From assembly GCA_947561395.2 (NCBI GenBank), contig OX387182.1, positions 32,357,949 to 32,421,948 of the forward strand: a stretch of DNA of 64,000 nucleotides, written 5' to 3'. The translations under genes were made by a program, and so were the position numbers. The notes below the pieces were generated by a model that searched no databases, was not told the origin of the DNA, and was given only the letters and a program-made list of their open reading frames with translations. This stretch comes from Buxus sempervirens (lineage: Eukaryota; Streptophyta; Magnoliopsida; Buxales; Buxaceae). Of this stretch, positions 11,681-24,015 are shown in pieces; within the stretch, counting starts at the first letter, position 1, and every line of letters starts with the position of its first letter.

Positions 11681-13105
11681 TCACAGAAGCTTGTTCCGCA
11701 GACGTCGGTCCTCCTCAACGCACTTGAGCACTAATTCCATTTCATGTTGCAAGGCCATATTGGCCTGCCTATTCTCCCGTTCCGAATCCACATAAGCTGA
11801 ATGGATACGAGAGTGGGTCTCCTGCAATTCGGCCACCCTATCCCTATATGTGTTAGGAGGCAGAGCTGGAATGTCGCTCGATGTGACAGGCTGAAGAGAC
11901 GGGGGGCCGTCATGGCCGAACTCCCGAGCCATCCACTGCTCGTAATCTCGAAAGTGTGATTCAGTAAAGACGTCTTCTCGGTATACACACACCATCTTCC
12001 ACTCCATCTGTAGTTGCATCCTCAATCCCTTGGTGAGCGTGCCAATCAAGTCGCTTGCATCGTCCTTGACCGGGATTCTCTGCGGCCTTCCAAACTGTTT
12101 TAGAACCTGAATCGGATAGTACGGCACAGCATGGGTAAGGCCCATTAGGGCGAGGCACTCTCTTTTCTTGAAAGCTATAATGGGGGAGTAGGGAATGTTG
12201 TATGTGCCCCACCATCGGATGTCTGTTTCTCCCTTCAGATGGAGAAAGTGGTTGAACCAATCCTCACGAGCGGGTAGGTCTAGTTTGATCTCTCTTCGGG
12301 CTAGCCATATGATGTTATCACAGGCTAAGCCATAATGTGCATTGACTGATGATGATGCCATCAGGTGGTCTTGCAGCCAAATGTGAAGAAGGGGAGCGCA
12401 CCCTTGAAACCTCCGAGTTCCATTTTTGAACAAAGTGAGGGAATGGAACAGTTGAGCTAGGATCAGTGGCATGATTCGGTACCCTACCCTGAGTTGATCC
12501 ACAATTTCCATGAGGGCCCAATTAATGGTTTCTCCCCCAGTTGGAAAGAAGATTTACGACAGAACCACAAGGGTGAAGGTGTCAAACCAAGGCCGGGGTC
12601 TTTCCTGCTTTTTGTTTCTTATTTTCTCGGCAAGGAATGTTTTGGAGACCCTCGTGAATGCTTTGTCACCTCCTAAGGTCTGGAATTCTCCTCTTGATAG
12701 ACCAAAGAAAGCGCAGGCTTCATTCTTGTAGCTTTCTTTGAGACTTGGCCTAGCGAGCTCTACTAAGTTGCGAAATCGGAGGAACAGGTCAAGTTCCTCA
12801 ATTGTGGGAGTCAACTCATTGACCCCGAATAGAAACACCAATAGCTGGGGATCCCAGAAAAGCAGGGCTGCTTGGATCATATCCCAGTTAATTGGCATGT
12901 TTAACAGGGACAAAGTCTGTCCCATACGATATTCGTGCTCCCATTCAATCTGCTCACTCCCTTGGAGTTGCCTTGTCCAAGAACGGATCCAGGGGATATT
13001 CCAGGTGCACTTCTCTATTCTAGGGAAACGGGTTCTCTCATATGAGGATGAGGATGCCATGCCAACTATCCGACCGAAATTCCAAATCAATTTAAGGTTC
13101 CGCAC
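11681..13105 (-). pseudogene. Tat-like 5' ORF (plant-mobile-domain-like), one stop
   Basis: Two open stretches (13105-12554 and 12511-11681) are in the same frame, separated by one TAA at 12554-12556 plus 14 sense codons. The joined length would be about 475 residues. A second Met at about 13060 (MASSSSYERT) is a plausible start. The central region, with WALMEIVDQLRVGYRIMPL and RRFQGCAPLLHIW, resembles the conserved domain of unknown function in the extra 5' ORF of plant Tat/Ogre elements, related to plant mobile domains. The C-terminus (about 11681-11850) is a predicted coiled coil. Its function in the element is unknown. The leader lies upstream and the repeat-rich spacer and gag downstream. 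Confidence 0.65.
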
Positions 13106-14579
13106 CAGACTCTAAATTAGTCCTAAAATATGCATAATCGCAAGCAAAGGACTAACCACTAGCAGTTTTAACATGCTTCACAGAATAAAGCCGAAAACTA
13201 AAATAGTGCAGAATTTAACTCAGGCACACATGGTGTGTGGTCCTAAGGGTTGGCGCCAATGAAGGCGAGACTCCTAGACATACTTGTGTAGAGGAGCACA
13301 TTCAAGTCCTGGTCAGTCTTCTGCCTTTCATCTGTTCTTTCATCTGCTTTCGGTGTCGGATCACAGCAAAAATTACAACTTGCCATCGAGGGCGAAGGTT
13401 TACAATATTTACAAGAACTGCAAAGAATTCATCCTTAAGGCTGTTGGGAGCCAAAGGGAAGGATACAAATCGCTTCCAAAGTGGGTAGGCTAAAAATTCC
13501 TAGCTCTAGGGTTTAGTGCCCTTATTCTGATTTGGCATGCTTTTATCTGTTTTTCTGATCTGGCCGGCTTTCGTCTGCTCTGAAAGACCAATCTAGCCTT
13601 GAAATGCTCCTTGGGGACTTTAATGGATCAAGACCCATAGCTAACCGGACTCAATGCATGGTTCTGGGGTGGTTCCCCTGATCAAAGTTAGGTTAGCTTC
13701 CTAAATTAGAGCTGAGGTAGCCCAGAATCTAGGGTTTACTCAATTTTGATGCAAAAAGCAGGGGTTGCTCCCCCTAATGGACTCTTGGGTTTTATTCCGA
13801 TTTTACTCCTCTTATATTCATCATTCACAACATACTCACCCTTGCATGCTCAACGCGTAGTTCATTCAGAAATGTTAGGTGAGGAAGGATACCCAGCCTG
13901 AGACATAAGCCTACAAGGGTCTGGACCAATACTGGATCCTCGCGTGCTACAGCAAGAAACCGGTGGTGCTAATGGACTCCAAAAAATTGGGGGATGGGTT
14001 TACCCTGCTTTCCCCGGCAAGCCACGGGAGCGTAGGTGCTAATACCATCCCAAAGATCAGTTTATAGGAATCAGAAGGGTAGGATTCTAGAGAGGTCTAA
14101 GTTTTGGTAAAGAAGATGCAATATCTGTATTTTCACTCGTTCATTCAGGGTCGGATCATTCACGCAGCCTCCCTCGTGCGTGTCACCCCATGCAGTTTAT
14201 CACAATAAAAAGGCAGGAAACGAAATTCATCCACGGTGTGGTGGCGTGCCCATGTGTGCAGTGGGACTGCATGCTGTGTCTAATCGGGTGAGTTTTGCCT
14301 GGATTTTGTTGACAAAGGAATTTTTGCAATCTTATATAGTAAGGTGCAGAATTGGCACGCAATACGAGGTTCTGGGAGAGTCCCCAGGTAAGTGGAGGGT
14401 CATAGGGGACCGCTTAAATCTCACTTGCCTTAGGCAATTATCTCGTCCTTTTGACAGGACTCCACAGAATGCGTATTTACGCGTATTCTGTACTTTACTG
14501 AGCGAGATAGTAGGAATCCTAAATCAACTAATCCCTCTTGTGTTGACTCATCTAACCAGGGTCCTACTGGGCTGAGAAG
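13106..14579 (-). other. Leader of the Tat-like element, no gene
   Basis: This is non-coding sequence between the primer-binding-like site and the 5' ORF. Short open frames here show no family resemblance. The position fits a long 5' untranslated leader, which is usual in Tat/Ogre elements. Confidence 0.6.
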
Positions 14580-14597
14580 TCCCCAGTGGAGTCGCCA
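14580..14597 (-). other. Primer-binding-like site of the Tat-like element
   Basis: The minus strand reads TGGCGACTCCACTGGGGA, three bases after the LTR end at 14601. A tRNA 3' end would pair with TGG at its CCA tail. TGGCGACTC-type sites are typical of Tat/Ogre elements. I did not resolve which tRNA. Confidence 0.7.
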
Positions 14598-14600
14598 GGC

Positions 14601-15420
14601 TGTACGCGCGTCGGAAACGCCGCACGGGAAACTTCGGCGTCGCCACCGCATGATGGGGTGTAGGTGGACACCTGGGTGCCTAGTCTTGTCTATTATGGCT
14701 TGGTGTGCGGCTTGAGATTCTAAGTAGGGTCTCGGTTGTGGTCTGGGGAAGTCTGTAGACACCCCAGTCCACCCCGTCGGAAGACGGGTCCCGTGGGTTC
14801 CCTGGTTTGAGTCAACTCTGGTTTCTCACTCGATTCTTAATCCAACATGCAATTTTGGTTATGTCTGGTGGGACCACCTGAGTGGTGTGGGTCCCTTTAA
14901 TTGCTTTTATCTTTCTTAATTAAGTGCTCTGAGTCTGATTGGGTGGGCCCCGTTGGAAGGCCGACGGTGTCCTTGGTGGGCTTGGTGAAGCCCGCATGCC
15001 CCTGGGAGGCCCTTTGGGCTTTGGTGAGTTCAATTGATTTTACTTTTAGGGTTCAAGTTGAATTTAAAGTGATTTGCATGCAAGGGTGGGCTGGAATTTG
15101 TTCATGGGCCCATTGGGTGGGCCCACAATGGTTGCCAATGATTTATTCAACTTTTATCTCATTTTTAATCTTCAAAGTGGGCTAGACCATGGGCTTGGGG
15201 CCCATTAGTCTAGGCTTGGACCGGGTGGCCCATAGTTCATTGGTTCAGGGTATTGTGCCCTACCCAGTTAGGTTCATGGGCTTAGTGGGCCCGATAGGCC
15301 CGTACCCAAGGTCACGGCCAAACCATTTGTACAATAGCCAGCATACTTTCTTTTTGGACTTTGGTGGGCCTTGTTAGGGTTCAGCCCGCTTAGTTTATTT
15401 TAATTATCTTGCTTTATTTT
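14601..15420 (-). mobile_element. 5' LTR of the Tat-like element, end part
   Basis: Read on the minus strand this ends in the conserved Tat LTR terminus (CGCGCGTACA at 14610-14601). It is the reverse complement of the LTR part seen at 4300-5152. The Sirevirus insertion interrupts it after 15420; it resumes at 25441. Confidence 0.8.
15416..15420. repeat. Target site duplication ATTTT (partner 25436-25440)
   Basis: ATTTT directly precedes the 5' LTR and directly follows the 3' LTR of the Sirevirus. A 5-bp duplication is the usual size for plant LTR elements. Confidence 0.9.
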
Positions 15421-16456
15421 TGTGAGTGTGAAAACTCACACTCCTTTTTATGGCAAATGTTTGACAAATTATGTCTTCTAATGAAGCTTCAAGATGTGCA
15501 GATTAAACAATGAAAATTCAGTGAATTTAGTAAAGAAGGAGAAGTTGATGCCACCACACTGCTACCACGCCGTTGCCACCCCGCTGGCAGCGCATAAGGG
15601 AATTAGTGTTTTGGAAGAAAGGTCCGTGCACATGCCGCGTACTCTCCCGCTAGCAGCTCGCTAGTAGCGCGCTTTTAACTGATTCAACTTACTCTGAGCA
15701 GGACTTGAGTTCGCTACCAGCCGTCTACATCGATCGCTTCACGACGCCACCAGCGCTCGACGCGATCTGAGTTTTATTCTTTAAATAGACGTGTTGTAAT
15801 TTTTAATTGTGACTTTTGTCTTTGGATCATTTTGATTTCGAATCTTGAGGTGTTTGAGATTCGATCAAATCTTCTTTAGAGAGTCGGCGATCGAGTGAGG
15901 GGGAGATCTGAGATAGATCGCCTGGAATTGAAGATAGAGGATTCTTCATCAATTCGGAACTTCATCTGATCGTGTGATCACCTGGACTGGTGATCGGCCT
16001 TGATTGATGCGTAGGTGGATTCCTACTGCATTGGATCGTCTCAGTGGATTCTGAGAGGATTGCTGCGATCTGGATTGATCGTGTTCTGCAGCTTGTGGAT
16101 TCAAGCTGTGTTGCAGTTCGTGGATTCGAACTGTGGATCACTGGTGAGTGATTGTTTGTGATCTGGACTGATCGTGTTCTGCAGCTTGTGGATTCAAGCT
16201 GTGTTGCAGTTCGTGGATTCGAACTGTGGATTGCTGTTGAGTGAGTCAAATTGTAAAGGTTAAGTATGTACTCCTTTGTAATTGTCTTTTCATTCAATAG
16301 TGGATTTTGAAGGGTTAGTCGCCTCATATAGACTCGAGGTTTTTCCTGGATCTGGATCCAGGTTTCCTCGTATAATTCTCTGTGTATTGTTTCCGCATTG
16401 TTCAATTCTGAATTGTTATAGATCGTTGACCTATAGAGTAGTCCTCTACTCTTTCA
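15421..16456 (+). repeat. Sirevirus 5' LTR
   Basis: It starts TGTGAGTGTG and ends CTCTTTCA. A TTTAAATA box near 15780 is a possible promoter. It contains GC-rich short palindromes (15560-15760) and a 93-bp-period duplication. The long minus-strand open frame seen in both LTRs is a by-product of that duplication and not a gene. Confidence 0.93.
16068..16231. repeat. Two 71-bp direct repeats, 93-bp period, in LTR
   Basis: Units 16068-16138 and 16161-16231 differ by one base. Both contain the inverted pair GATTCAAGCTG / CAGTTCGTGGATTCGAACTG, so each can fold. The same pair is present in the 3' LTR (about 25047-25210). Confidence 0.85.
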
Positions 16457-16458
16457 AG

Positions 16459-16470
16459 TGGTATCAGAGC
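16459..16470 (+). other. Sirevirus primer-binding site (initiator Met tRNA)
   Basis: TGGTATCAGAGC starts two bases after the LTR end. It is complementary to the 3' end of plant initiator Met tRNA (..GCTCTGATACCA), the usual primer of copia elements. Confidence 0.93.
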
Positions 16471-16516
16471 CTCTTCACTTTGAATTGCTATACAAAGTGT
16501 GATCTAGATCTATAGC

Positions 16517-19500
16517 ATGGATTTTGGAAAAGAAGGAGGATCTGTCTCTAGACCTCCTTTATTTGAAGGTAACAATTATTCTTACTGGAAAGCAAGAATG
16601 AGAGCTTACCTGAAATCAATCGATGAGCGTGTCTGGCTCTCGGTTTGTAATGGTTATCATCCACCTGTGATCACAACAGAAGTAGGTGTTGTAATCCCTA
16701 AACCTCATGATCAGTGGACTAAAACTGAATCTGATCAATTTGGATGGAACAACAAGGCAATGAATGCCTTATTTTGTGCTGTGAGTGTTGAGGAATTCAG
16801 GAGAATTTCCTCATGTGAAGTTGCTAAGGAAGCTTGGGACACTCTTGAGGTCACTCATGAAGGAACCTCAGCTGTCAAGCTTTCCAGACTTCAAAGACTT
16901 ACTACATCTTTCAAAACTCTATATATGAAAGATGATGAGTCTTTTGATGAGTTTTATGCTAAACTCTCAGATATTGTTAATTCTAGTTTTAATCTTGGAG
17001 AAAAAATCTCTACATCAAAGGTTATTAGAAAAATCTTAAGATCTTTGCCTGAAAGATTCAGACCTAAAGTAACTGCAATACAAGAGGCAAAAGATGTAGA
17101 TAAAATGAGAATTGAAGATCTGGTAGGATCTTTACAGACTTATGAGCTAGATCTGAATATTCCAAAAAGAAATAAAGGAATAGCTCTAAAATCTGTAAAA
17201 TCTGTAAATACTGAAGAATCAGATAATTCTGATGTTGATATGGATGAACTTGTTCTCTTAGCCAAAAAGTTTAAGAAAATGTTTAAAAAGAAACAATCCA
17301 ATTCTTCATCATCCATGGACAGATCAAATAGGAGATCTGATAAGAAAATGTCTGATTCAAGAAAGGAGAAGAAATTTTCTCAGAATGATGAAGTCCAATG
17401 TTACAAATGTAGAGGATTTGGACATGTTGCATCTGATTGTCCCTCAAAGGATAAAAAGAAAAAGACTAATTATCAGGTTACTTGGGATGACAGTAACACT
17501 GATAATTCTTCACAATCTGATGAGGATATCTCTGCTAATTTTACTGCTTTCAATTCCTTTTACTCATCCTCTTCTGGTAGTTCAATCTCTGGAATTGCAA
17601 GAAATAATAAAGAGACTTTATCAGATGATGAAGAAGAACTACAAGAAGCCTACAATCAGCTCTATAAGGAATTCAATAGAGCTCAAAAGAAAGTCAAGAA
17701 ACTGAGTAAAAAATTGAAGGAATCCGAAACAGAGAAAAATAAAGCTCTTGCAGAAATTGAGTCAATAAACTAGAAGTTACTTGAAAGACATGCCAAAGAA
17801 GACTCTCTGGTAACTTCTTTAACTGAAAAAACTGAAAAACTAAAAGAAAAGGAAGCTCAGATTTCTGCACTTCAAGGTAAAGTGATTGAACTTGAGAAAG
17901 GTTCAAATTCAAGTAAATCTAATGCTTCAAATTCTTCTACAGGAAATCATCAAATTAATGAGGAATCAATTTCAAAGGAAGTTCCTGAAAGCTCAAATTC
18001 TGCTGAAAAGAGAATGAGTGTAAGTAATCAAAACAAGGAATCTTCACAGAAAATTTCTGCTGGAGAAGTAAGACCAACAGGTAAATCTTCAACTTCTGAG
18101 AAATCTAAATCTGTTCAGTTTAGAAATGCTGGCAAGTCTAGAAATGTTGATTTTTCTGAACATAGGTTCATACCTGTATGCCATCACTGCAATAAAAAGG
18201 GTCATATAAGACCAAAGTGTTATGCACTGTATTGTTTCCCTGATGGATATTTTGATAATAAGAGAAAGGTAAACCAAAGTCAGTCCCTAGACTTATACAA
18301 CAGATTTGACTCTCTGTTAAAATTGACTGAAACATTAAATCAGGAAGTCTCAAATTTGTCAAAGAAGCTTCCTTCAAAAACTCAAGTAGTTGATGAAGGT
18401 ACTTTTCAGAAGACTCCTGAAAAACAGATTTGGGTAAGAAAAGATTCATTAGTTGCTAATGTGGTTCATGTAGCTTTAAAAGCTCATGATGTCAACATGT
18501 GGTACTTGGATAGTGGTTGTTCAAGACACATGTGTGGTCATAAGGCTATGTTCAGTACCTTTGAAGAATATTTTGGTGGAAGTGTTACATTTGGTGATGG
18601 AAGCACTTCCCAAGTTAAAGGTAAAGGAACTGTTACAGGTCCAAATGGAGTTTGCTTAAAGAATGTTCTATTTGTATCTGGTTTGAAGGCAAATCTTATC
18701 AGTATTAGCCAATTATGTGATTCCAGATTATTTGTTAATTTTACCAGAAAAGAATGCAAAATATTGGATAAATCTGGTAGAACTGTTCTTGTAGGTGAAA
18801 GAACAAGTGATAATTGCTATGGGATTATTGGAAACAATGAGTGTTCTTTAAAATCCTCCATAGGCAATGAAATTGATTTGTGGCATAGAAGACTTGGCCA
18901 CATTAACTATAGAGATTTGTCAAAAATCTCTAAGTCTGAGCTGGTTAGAGGAATTCCCAAGTTTGGGAAAAATAAAAAGAAAGGAATGTGTGGTCCTTGC
19001 AACCAAGGAAAGCAAATCAAAGCCACACACAAGAAAACCAACATTGTAGGAACATCAAGACCATTAGAACTGATTCATATGGATTTAATGGGACCTACAA
19101 AGACTGAAAGTCTGGGAGGAAAGAAATATATATTTGTTGCTGTAGATGACTACAGCAGATATACCTGGGTAGATTTTATAAGAGAAAAATCTGAATGTTT
19201 CAACTGTTTTAAACATCTGTGCTGTCAAATTCAAGTTGAAAAGAACTTGTAAATAGGAAAGATTGTTAGAATCAGATCTGATCATGGGACAGAATTTAAG
19301 AATCAAATGTTTTCCAATTTCTGTGAAGAACAAGGAATCAAACATGAATTTTCTGCTCCTAAGACCCCACAACAAAATGGAGCTGTGGAAAGGAAGAACA
19401 GAGTTTTACAAGAAATGGCTAGAACCATGATGATAGCCAAGAAAATTTCAACAAAATTCTGGGCTGAAGCTATAAACACTGCCTGTTACATTAGTAACAG

Positions 19501-21480
19501 AGTTTATATCAGATCTGGGTGGAAACAAACTCCCTATGAACTTTGGAAAGGAAAACAGCCAAACTTGAAATATTTCAGAGTATTTGGAAGTAAATGTTAT
19601 ATCTTAAGGGACAGAGAAAATCTAGGAAAATTTGATTCTAGAAGTGATGAAGGAATTTTTCTAGGATATTCTTCTTCCAGTAGAGCATACAGAGTTTTTA
19701 ATTTGCAAAAATCTGTTGTAATGGAATCTATAAATGTGCTAATTGATGATGAAGGTATTGACAGTGAATTTTTGCAGGCTATAGATGAAGAGGATGAAAT
19801 CAGAGATGCTTCCTCAAGCATTGAAGTGGTTCCTCTGACAAAAACTCTCAAAGATCATCTTACTGAGCAAATTGTTGGAAATATTACAGATGGTGTCAGA
19901 ACAAGACATCAGGTACATAATGAGGTAAGATTTTCTTCTTATCTTTCTCAATTTGAGCCAAAATCTTATAAAGATGCATTGTTGGATGATTCTTGGTTGA
20001 ATGCTATGCATGAAGAACTGAATCAATTTACTAGAAATAATGTTTGGGAATTGGTTGAAAGACCCTCTGATCTGAATGTGATAGGAACCAAGTGGATTTT
20101 TAAGAACAAATCTGATGAGAATGGGATAGTAACCAGAAATAAGGCTAGGCTTGTTGCTCAGGGGTATACTCAAGTAGAAGGAATAGATTTTGATGAAACC
20201 TTTGCTCCTGTAGCTAGGTTAGAATCAATCAGATTACTGTTGTCTATTGCATGTTACTTGAAGTTTAAACTGTTTCAAATGGATGTTAAGAGTGCATTCT
20301 TGAATGGATATCTGAATGAAGAGGTCTATGTAGAGCAACCTAAAGGATTTGAGGACACAAATCATCCTAAATATGTCTATAAACTGAACAAAGCCTTGTA
20401 TGGACTCAAACAAGCTCCTAGAGCTTGGTATGAGAGACTCACCTCTTTTTTACTTGAATATGGTTTTATGAGAGGAAATGTGGATAAAACTCTCTTTATT
20501 CAAAGAGAGTCCAAACATATTTTGATTGCTCAAATCTATGTTGATGACATAGTGTTTGGGTCCACTTCTGAAAATCATGCTCACTCCTTTGCTGACTTAA
20601 TGAAAAGTGAATTTGAAATGAGTATGATGGGTGAACTGAACTTTTTCTTAGGTCTTCAGATTTATCAATCTCAACAAGGAATTTTTTTCTCTCAAGCAAA
20701 ATATTCAAGAAATCTTGTTAAGAGATTCAGCTTAACTCATGCTAAACATGCTAGGACTCCTATGAGTACTAGTTTAAAACTTGGAAAAGATGAATCTGGA
20801 AAGTTGTAGACCCTACCCTGTACAGAGGAATGATTGGGAGTCTACTGTACTTAACAGCAAGTAGACCTGATATAAGCTTTAGTGTTGGAGTTTGTGCTAG
20901 ATATCAGGCTAATCCTAAAGAATCCCATCTGAATGCTGTAAAAAGAATTATAAAATATGTTAATGGAACTGTTGATCTGGGAATCTGGCTTTCCAAAGAG
21001 ACAAACCCACATCCTTCTGGATACACTGATGCTGATTGGGCTGGGTGTATGGATGACAGAAAGAGCACCTCTGGTTGTTGCTTTTACATGGGAAATAATC
21101 TCATTGCCTAGTTAATCAAAAAGCAAAACTGTGTTTCTCTGAGTACTGCTGAAGCTGAGTATATTGCTGTAGGAAGTAGCTGTACTCAACTTATATGGAT
21201 GAAACAAATGTTATCTGATTATGGGTTAGATCAAGATCAAATGATTCTCTTTTGTGACAATCAGAGTGCCATAAATATCTCCAAGAATCCTGTTCAACAC
21301 TCAAGGACCAAACATATAGATATCAGGCATCACTTTATAAGAGAGTTGATTGAAGACAAAACTGTTATGATTGAATATATATCTACTGAAAAACAGTTGG
21401 CTGACATTTTTACTAAACCTTTAGATCAGAACAGATTTGAAACTCTTAGGAAATCCCTAGGAGTATGCTCTCAAAACTGA
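16517..21480 (+). pseudogene. Sirevirus gag-pol polyprotein, broken at four places
   Basis: This codes for capsid, protease, integrase, RT and RNase H of the Sirevirus. Gag begins at ATG 16517 with a PPLFEGNNYSYWKARM block and a UBN2-type domain. A CCHC knuckle follows (C295-x2-C-x4-H-x4-C), with a second one near 18179. The protease motif DSG is at 18509. The integrase has WHRRLGH..CGPC and catalytic D 19082, D 19280 and E 19388 (D-35-E). RT has YVDD at 20537. RNase H has DADW, EAEY and DNQSA. Breaks: TAG 17771-17773 (fits CAG), TAA 19250-19252, loss of one base near 20806 and TAG 21109-21111 (fits TGG). Apart from these the frame is open with all catalytic motifs, so decay is recent. The final TGA is at 21478. 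Confidence 0.92.
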
Positions 21481-22725
21481 AAATCAGGTTCTGTTTTGAG
21501 TTAATTTTGATGTAAAATGTCTCACATATCTGTTCAAAATGAATTTGTGTGTTCTTATTACTAAGATCTGTTTTCAGGAAGATTGAGTGTATGCATATTG
21601 ACAGAAATGTCTTATTTCTAACCAGCAACTTTGTCTGAAACACCTTTACGTATTGAAGCTTATTGTGTGGTAAAGCTTGGGATCTATAGGCTATCACCTT
21701 TATGAAAAGAAAAGTTTTGGAAATGGCTGCCATAGAAATTAGAGTGAAAGCCACTGTAAATCTCAAAAAGAAAAAGATAAAGAAGGTATATTCTTGGAAT
21801 GAACTGTAAACTCAGGTTTTTTAAGAGTCAATGCCTTCTTTAAAAAGAAAAGAAAAAGAGATCAGAAAAGGCTACCTATCTCTGATGTGCGAAAGCCACC
21901 AAAATGAAGTTGGGATATGTCTATACTTTTCAAGATTGTTTACACTGAAATAGCCTTCTATATGTATGAAGTGTAAAAGTCAAAAATGTTGCTCATTTCT
22001 CACAAGCATTGATTCATTAATATGCATATGTGCTTAATATCTTGAAGAAAATTTATAGTATGAGAAACCATGAAGGAAATTTTGCTCTTTGATATGAAAT
22101 GTACCACATCTGAATTAACTTTGATAGGTACTTCAAGATCAGTTTTGTGATAAGTACTTCTTAGATTGAATAAGTTGATTATCTGGATGATTTTTGGTTT
22201 AGCTAAAATCTTAGCTTTGTGTTTGGAAGTATGAGGCTGTCATGAAGAATAGTTCAAACCTCTTTTATAAATTTCTGCCTTGAATCTGTGTTTTTCTTTG
22301 TGTGTGCATGTGCACCTTCTACGTCGCTAGAAGCGTGCATGTAGCCTTCTCTAGTTTTCTTGATCTGGCACATGCCCTCTTCTATGTCGCCAGTTGCTCG
22401 CTGGCAGCGTACTTTGTTTGCCTATATATAGGTGAAATTGCGGTCATTTTTTTACCCCTGTTCTTTTTCACCCTCTTCGTTTTCCCTCGCCTCTCGCGTC
22501 GTGTCCCGGTGCTGCTGTCGCTGTCACCTTCTTCCTTCCTGCCTACTGTTCAGGTAAAAAAAAATTTTCACTGTCTTCGTCCTGCTTCTTCATTTTCTGC
22601 TTCCTAGTTCAGTAGTTTTCTCTCATTATTCTAAGCTAGGGTTTAGTAGATTTTTCAGCCATTAGGGCTTTCTCGTTTTGTTGGTTGGTTCTGTCTGTTT
22701 TCTCTTTCTCTTCCATTTTTTTACC
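21481..22725 (+). other. Spacer between pol and env-like ORF
   Basis: About 1.2 kb without a plausible gene. Long spacers here are normal for Sireviruses. The part near 22290-22440 is richer in CGC and CTGGCAGCG motifs, like the palindromic block of the LTR. A T-rich AAG/CAG stretch near 22550 could be a splice site for a subgenomic message; this is only inferred. Confidence 0.6.
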
Positions 22726-24015
22726 ATGCCTCTCAAGAGAAAGTCGAGAACTGATTCTCCTTCAACATCGTCTCCTCCTGTGAGGTGTTCTCCTGGTCTT
22801 TCTTCCCCTCCAGTGAGACCCCCTTCCCCTTCTCATTCTTCTGAACCGTTTGTGGGGAATGGTTTATCTGATTTCAATGATTTCTTCAAGCACAGGCCAC
22901 TTCTTCTGGAAAGGGCCATCAAGCTTGAGTCATTTTCTGAATCCCCTTTCTACTCATTGTTTTCGGACAATGTTTGGAAAAAATTTGCTTTACTCGGTGG
23001 TTTTGCTTATCCGGACCTGGTCCGAGAATTTTACTCTAATCTTCATCATCTCCATCTTGCCAATCAAGGCTCTGTCAAAGCCTATGTCAGAGGAATCTCT
23101 TTCGACTTCTCGAAAGAGCTTATTTCCTCTCTTCTTGAACTGCCTCTTGTTGACTCTCCCTCCTTTAACTTTCTTGAGTCACATTCTGATCCTCCTATGG
23201 AGTCCATCATTCCTTCTCTAATAGTTCAGGGTGCTCCCACTTCCATCAAGAATAAGCCCAACTATATGCCTCATGGCTCTCTTCAAGATTTTCTCCGAAT
23301 CTTGAATCTGTTTGTGTGTGCTTCTCTTGTTCCATCTGATCATCACTCAGAGATCTCTCATCCTCGGGCAAGACTTCTTCATGCCATCTGGAATAGAGAA
23401 AGTATCTGTATTCCTTCCATTATCTTCCATCAGATCCTTCAGTCTCGGAATTTAAAATCCAAGACTGCAGCTCTTCCTTTTGGCATATTCATCACTTACC
23501 TGTGTATTCATCAGGGGGTACTCCCTGATCCGGCTGAATTGATCATTCATCCCCGTCCTCCCATTGATTCCTCTACTCTGACCCGAAGTAAACGTGCAAA
23601 TCCGTTTCGGTTGGTGTCTTCTGAACCCTCCTCTTCTCAGTCCTCTCTGTCCAGCTCTGATGCTGTGGCTATCATGGAAAAACTGAATTCCATGCAAGCC
23701 TCTCAGGAGGCTTTCAATTTAGAGGTTAGGTCTCACATGCTCATGATGAGCATGTTCAAATCAGAGACCCAAGAGAAGCTGGGGCAATTGGCAAAGGATG
23801 TTGATTTTACATGTGGTGAAGTACAAAGGGACGTTGCTGCTCAGCAACATATGCAAAATGAAGCGGATCATTTTCTGGAATGCATTCGGAAGACTCAGCT
23901 GGAGATGGATCACAAACTCAGTTGGCTGCACTCCAGATCCCAAGATGCCTACAAGCACTATTCAAGGACTTGGGAACCCAAACCACCTTCCAGAAAGGGG
24001 GAGAAATTTGGATGA
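22726..24015 (+). CDS. Env-like ORF of Sirevirus (429 aa), intact
   Basis: The third ORF of the element, in the env-like position. I chose ATG 22726 (context ttaccATGcc) because the protein from there starts MPLKRKSR, a basic start usual for this family. An upstream in-frame Met at 22678 would add 16 hydrophobic residues. The N-terminus is Ser/Pro-rich. The middle (about 60-290) resembles the 'putative plant transposon protein' domain of Sirevirus third ORFs, with blocks such as RARLLHAIWNRESICIPS. The C-terminal third is a predicted coiled coil. There is no clear transmembrane segment, so a fusion-protein role is not supported. The last codons overlap a purine tract. It is the only open ORF of the element. 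Confidence 0.75.
   Translation: MPLKRKSRTDSPSTSSPPVRCSPGLSSPPVRPPSPSHSSEPFVGNGLSDFNDFFKHRPLLLERAIKLESFSESPFYSLFSDNVWKKFALLGGFAYPDLVREFYSNLHHLHLANQGSVKAYVRGISFDFSKELISSLLELPLVDSPSFNFLESHSDPPMESIIPSLIVQGAPTSIKNKPNYMPHGSLQDFLRILNLFVCASLVPSDHHSEISHPRARLLHAIWNRESICIPSIIFHQILQSRNLKSKTAALPFGIFITYLCIHQGVLPDPAELIIHPRPPIDSSTLTRSKRANPFRLVSSEPSSSQSSLSSSDAVAIMEKLNSMQASQEAFNLEVRSHMLMMSMFKSETQEKLGQLAKDVDFTCGEVQRDVAAQQHMQNEADHFLECIRKTQLEMDHKLSWLHSRSQDAYKHYSRTWEPKPPSRKGEKFG

Larger units (their letters stand above)
5153..14600 (-). mobile_element. Tat/Ogre-like Ty3 element, internal region (RT and integrase missing)
   Basis: On the minus strand the order is primer site (14597-14580), untranslated leader, 5' ORF, gag, then protease with G-patch and a long linker. 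This is the layout of Tat/Ogre-lineage Ty3 elements, which carry an extra ORF before gag. RT, RNase H and integrase should follow below 5153, but the region ends abruptly at an LTR in the opposite orientation. The 5' LTR is present on the right (14601-15420, continuing past the Sirevirus). No 3' LTR in the right orientation and position is convincing, apart from the small piece at 3531-3977. Confidence 0.75.

Noticed and set aside
15962..16405. 147-codon minus-strand frame present in both Sirevirus LTRs
   Set aside because: It is explained by the 93-bp-period LTR duplication and the high identity of the LTRs; no protein family is recognisable.
22678..22725. Upstream start for the env-like ORF giving a hydrophobic N-terminus (signal-peptide-like)
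   Set aside because: The extra 16 residues come from a T-rich leader; the second Met has a better context and gives the basic start usual for Sirevirus third ORFs.
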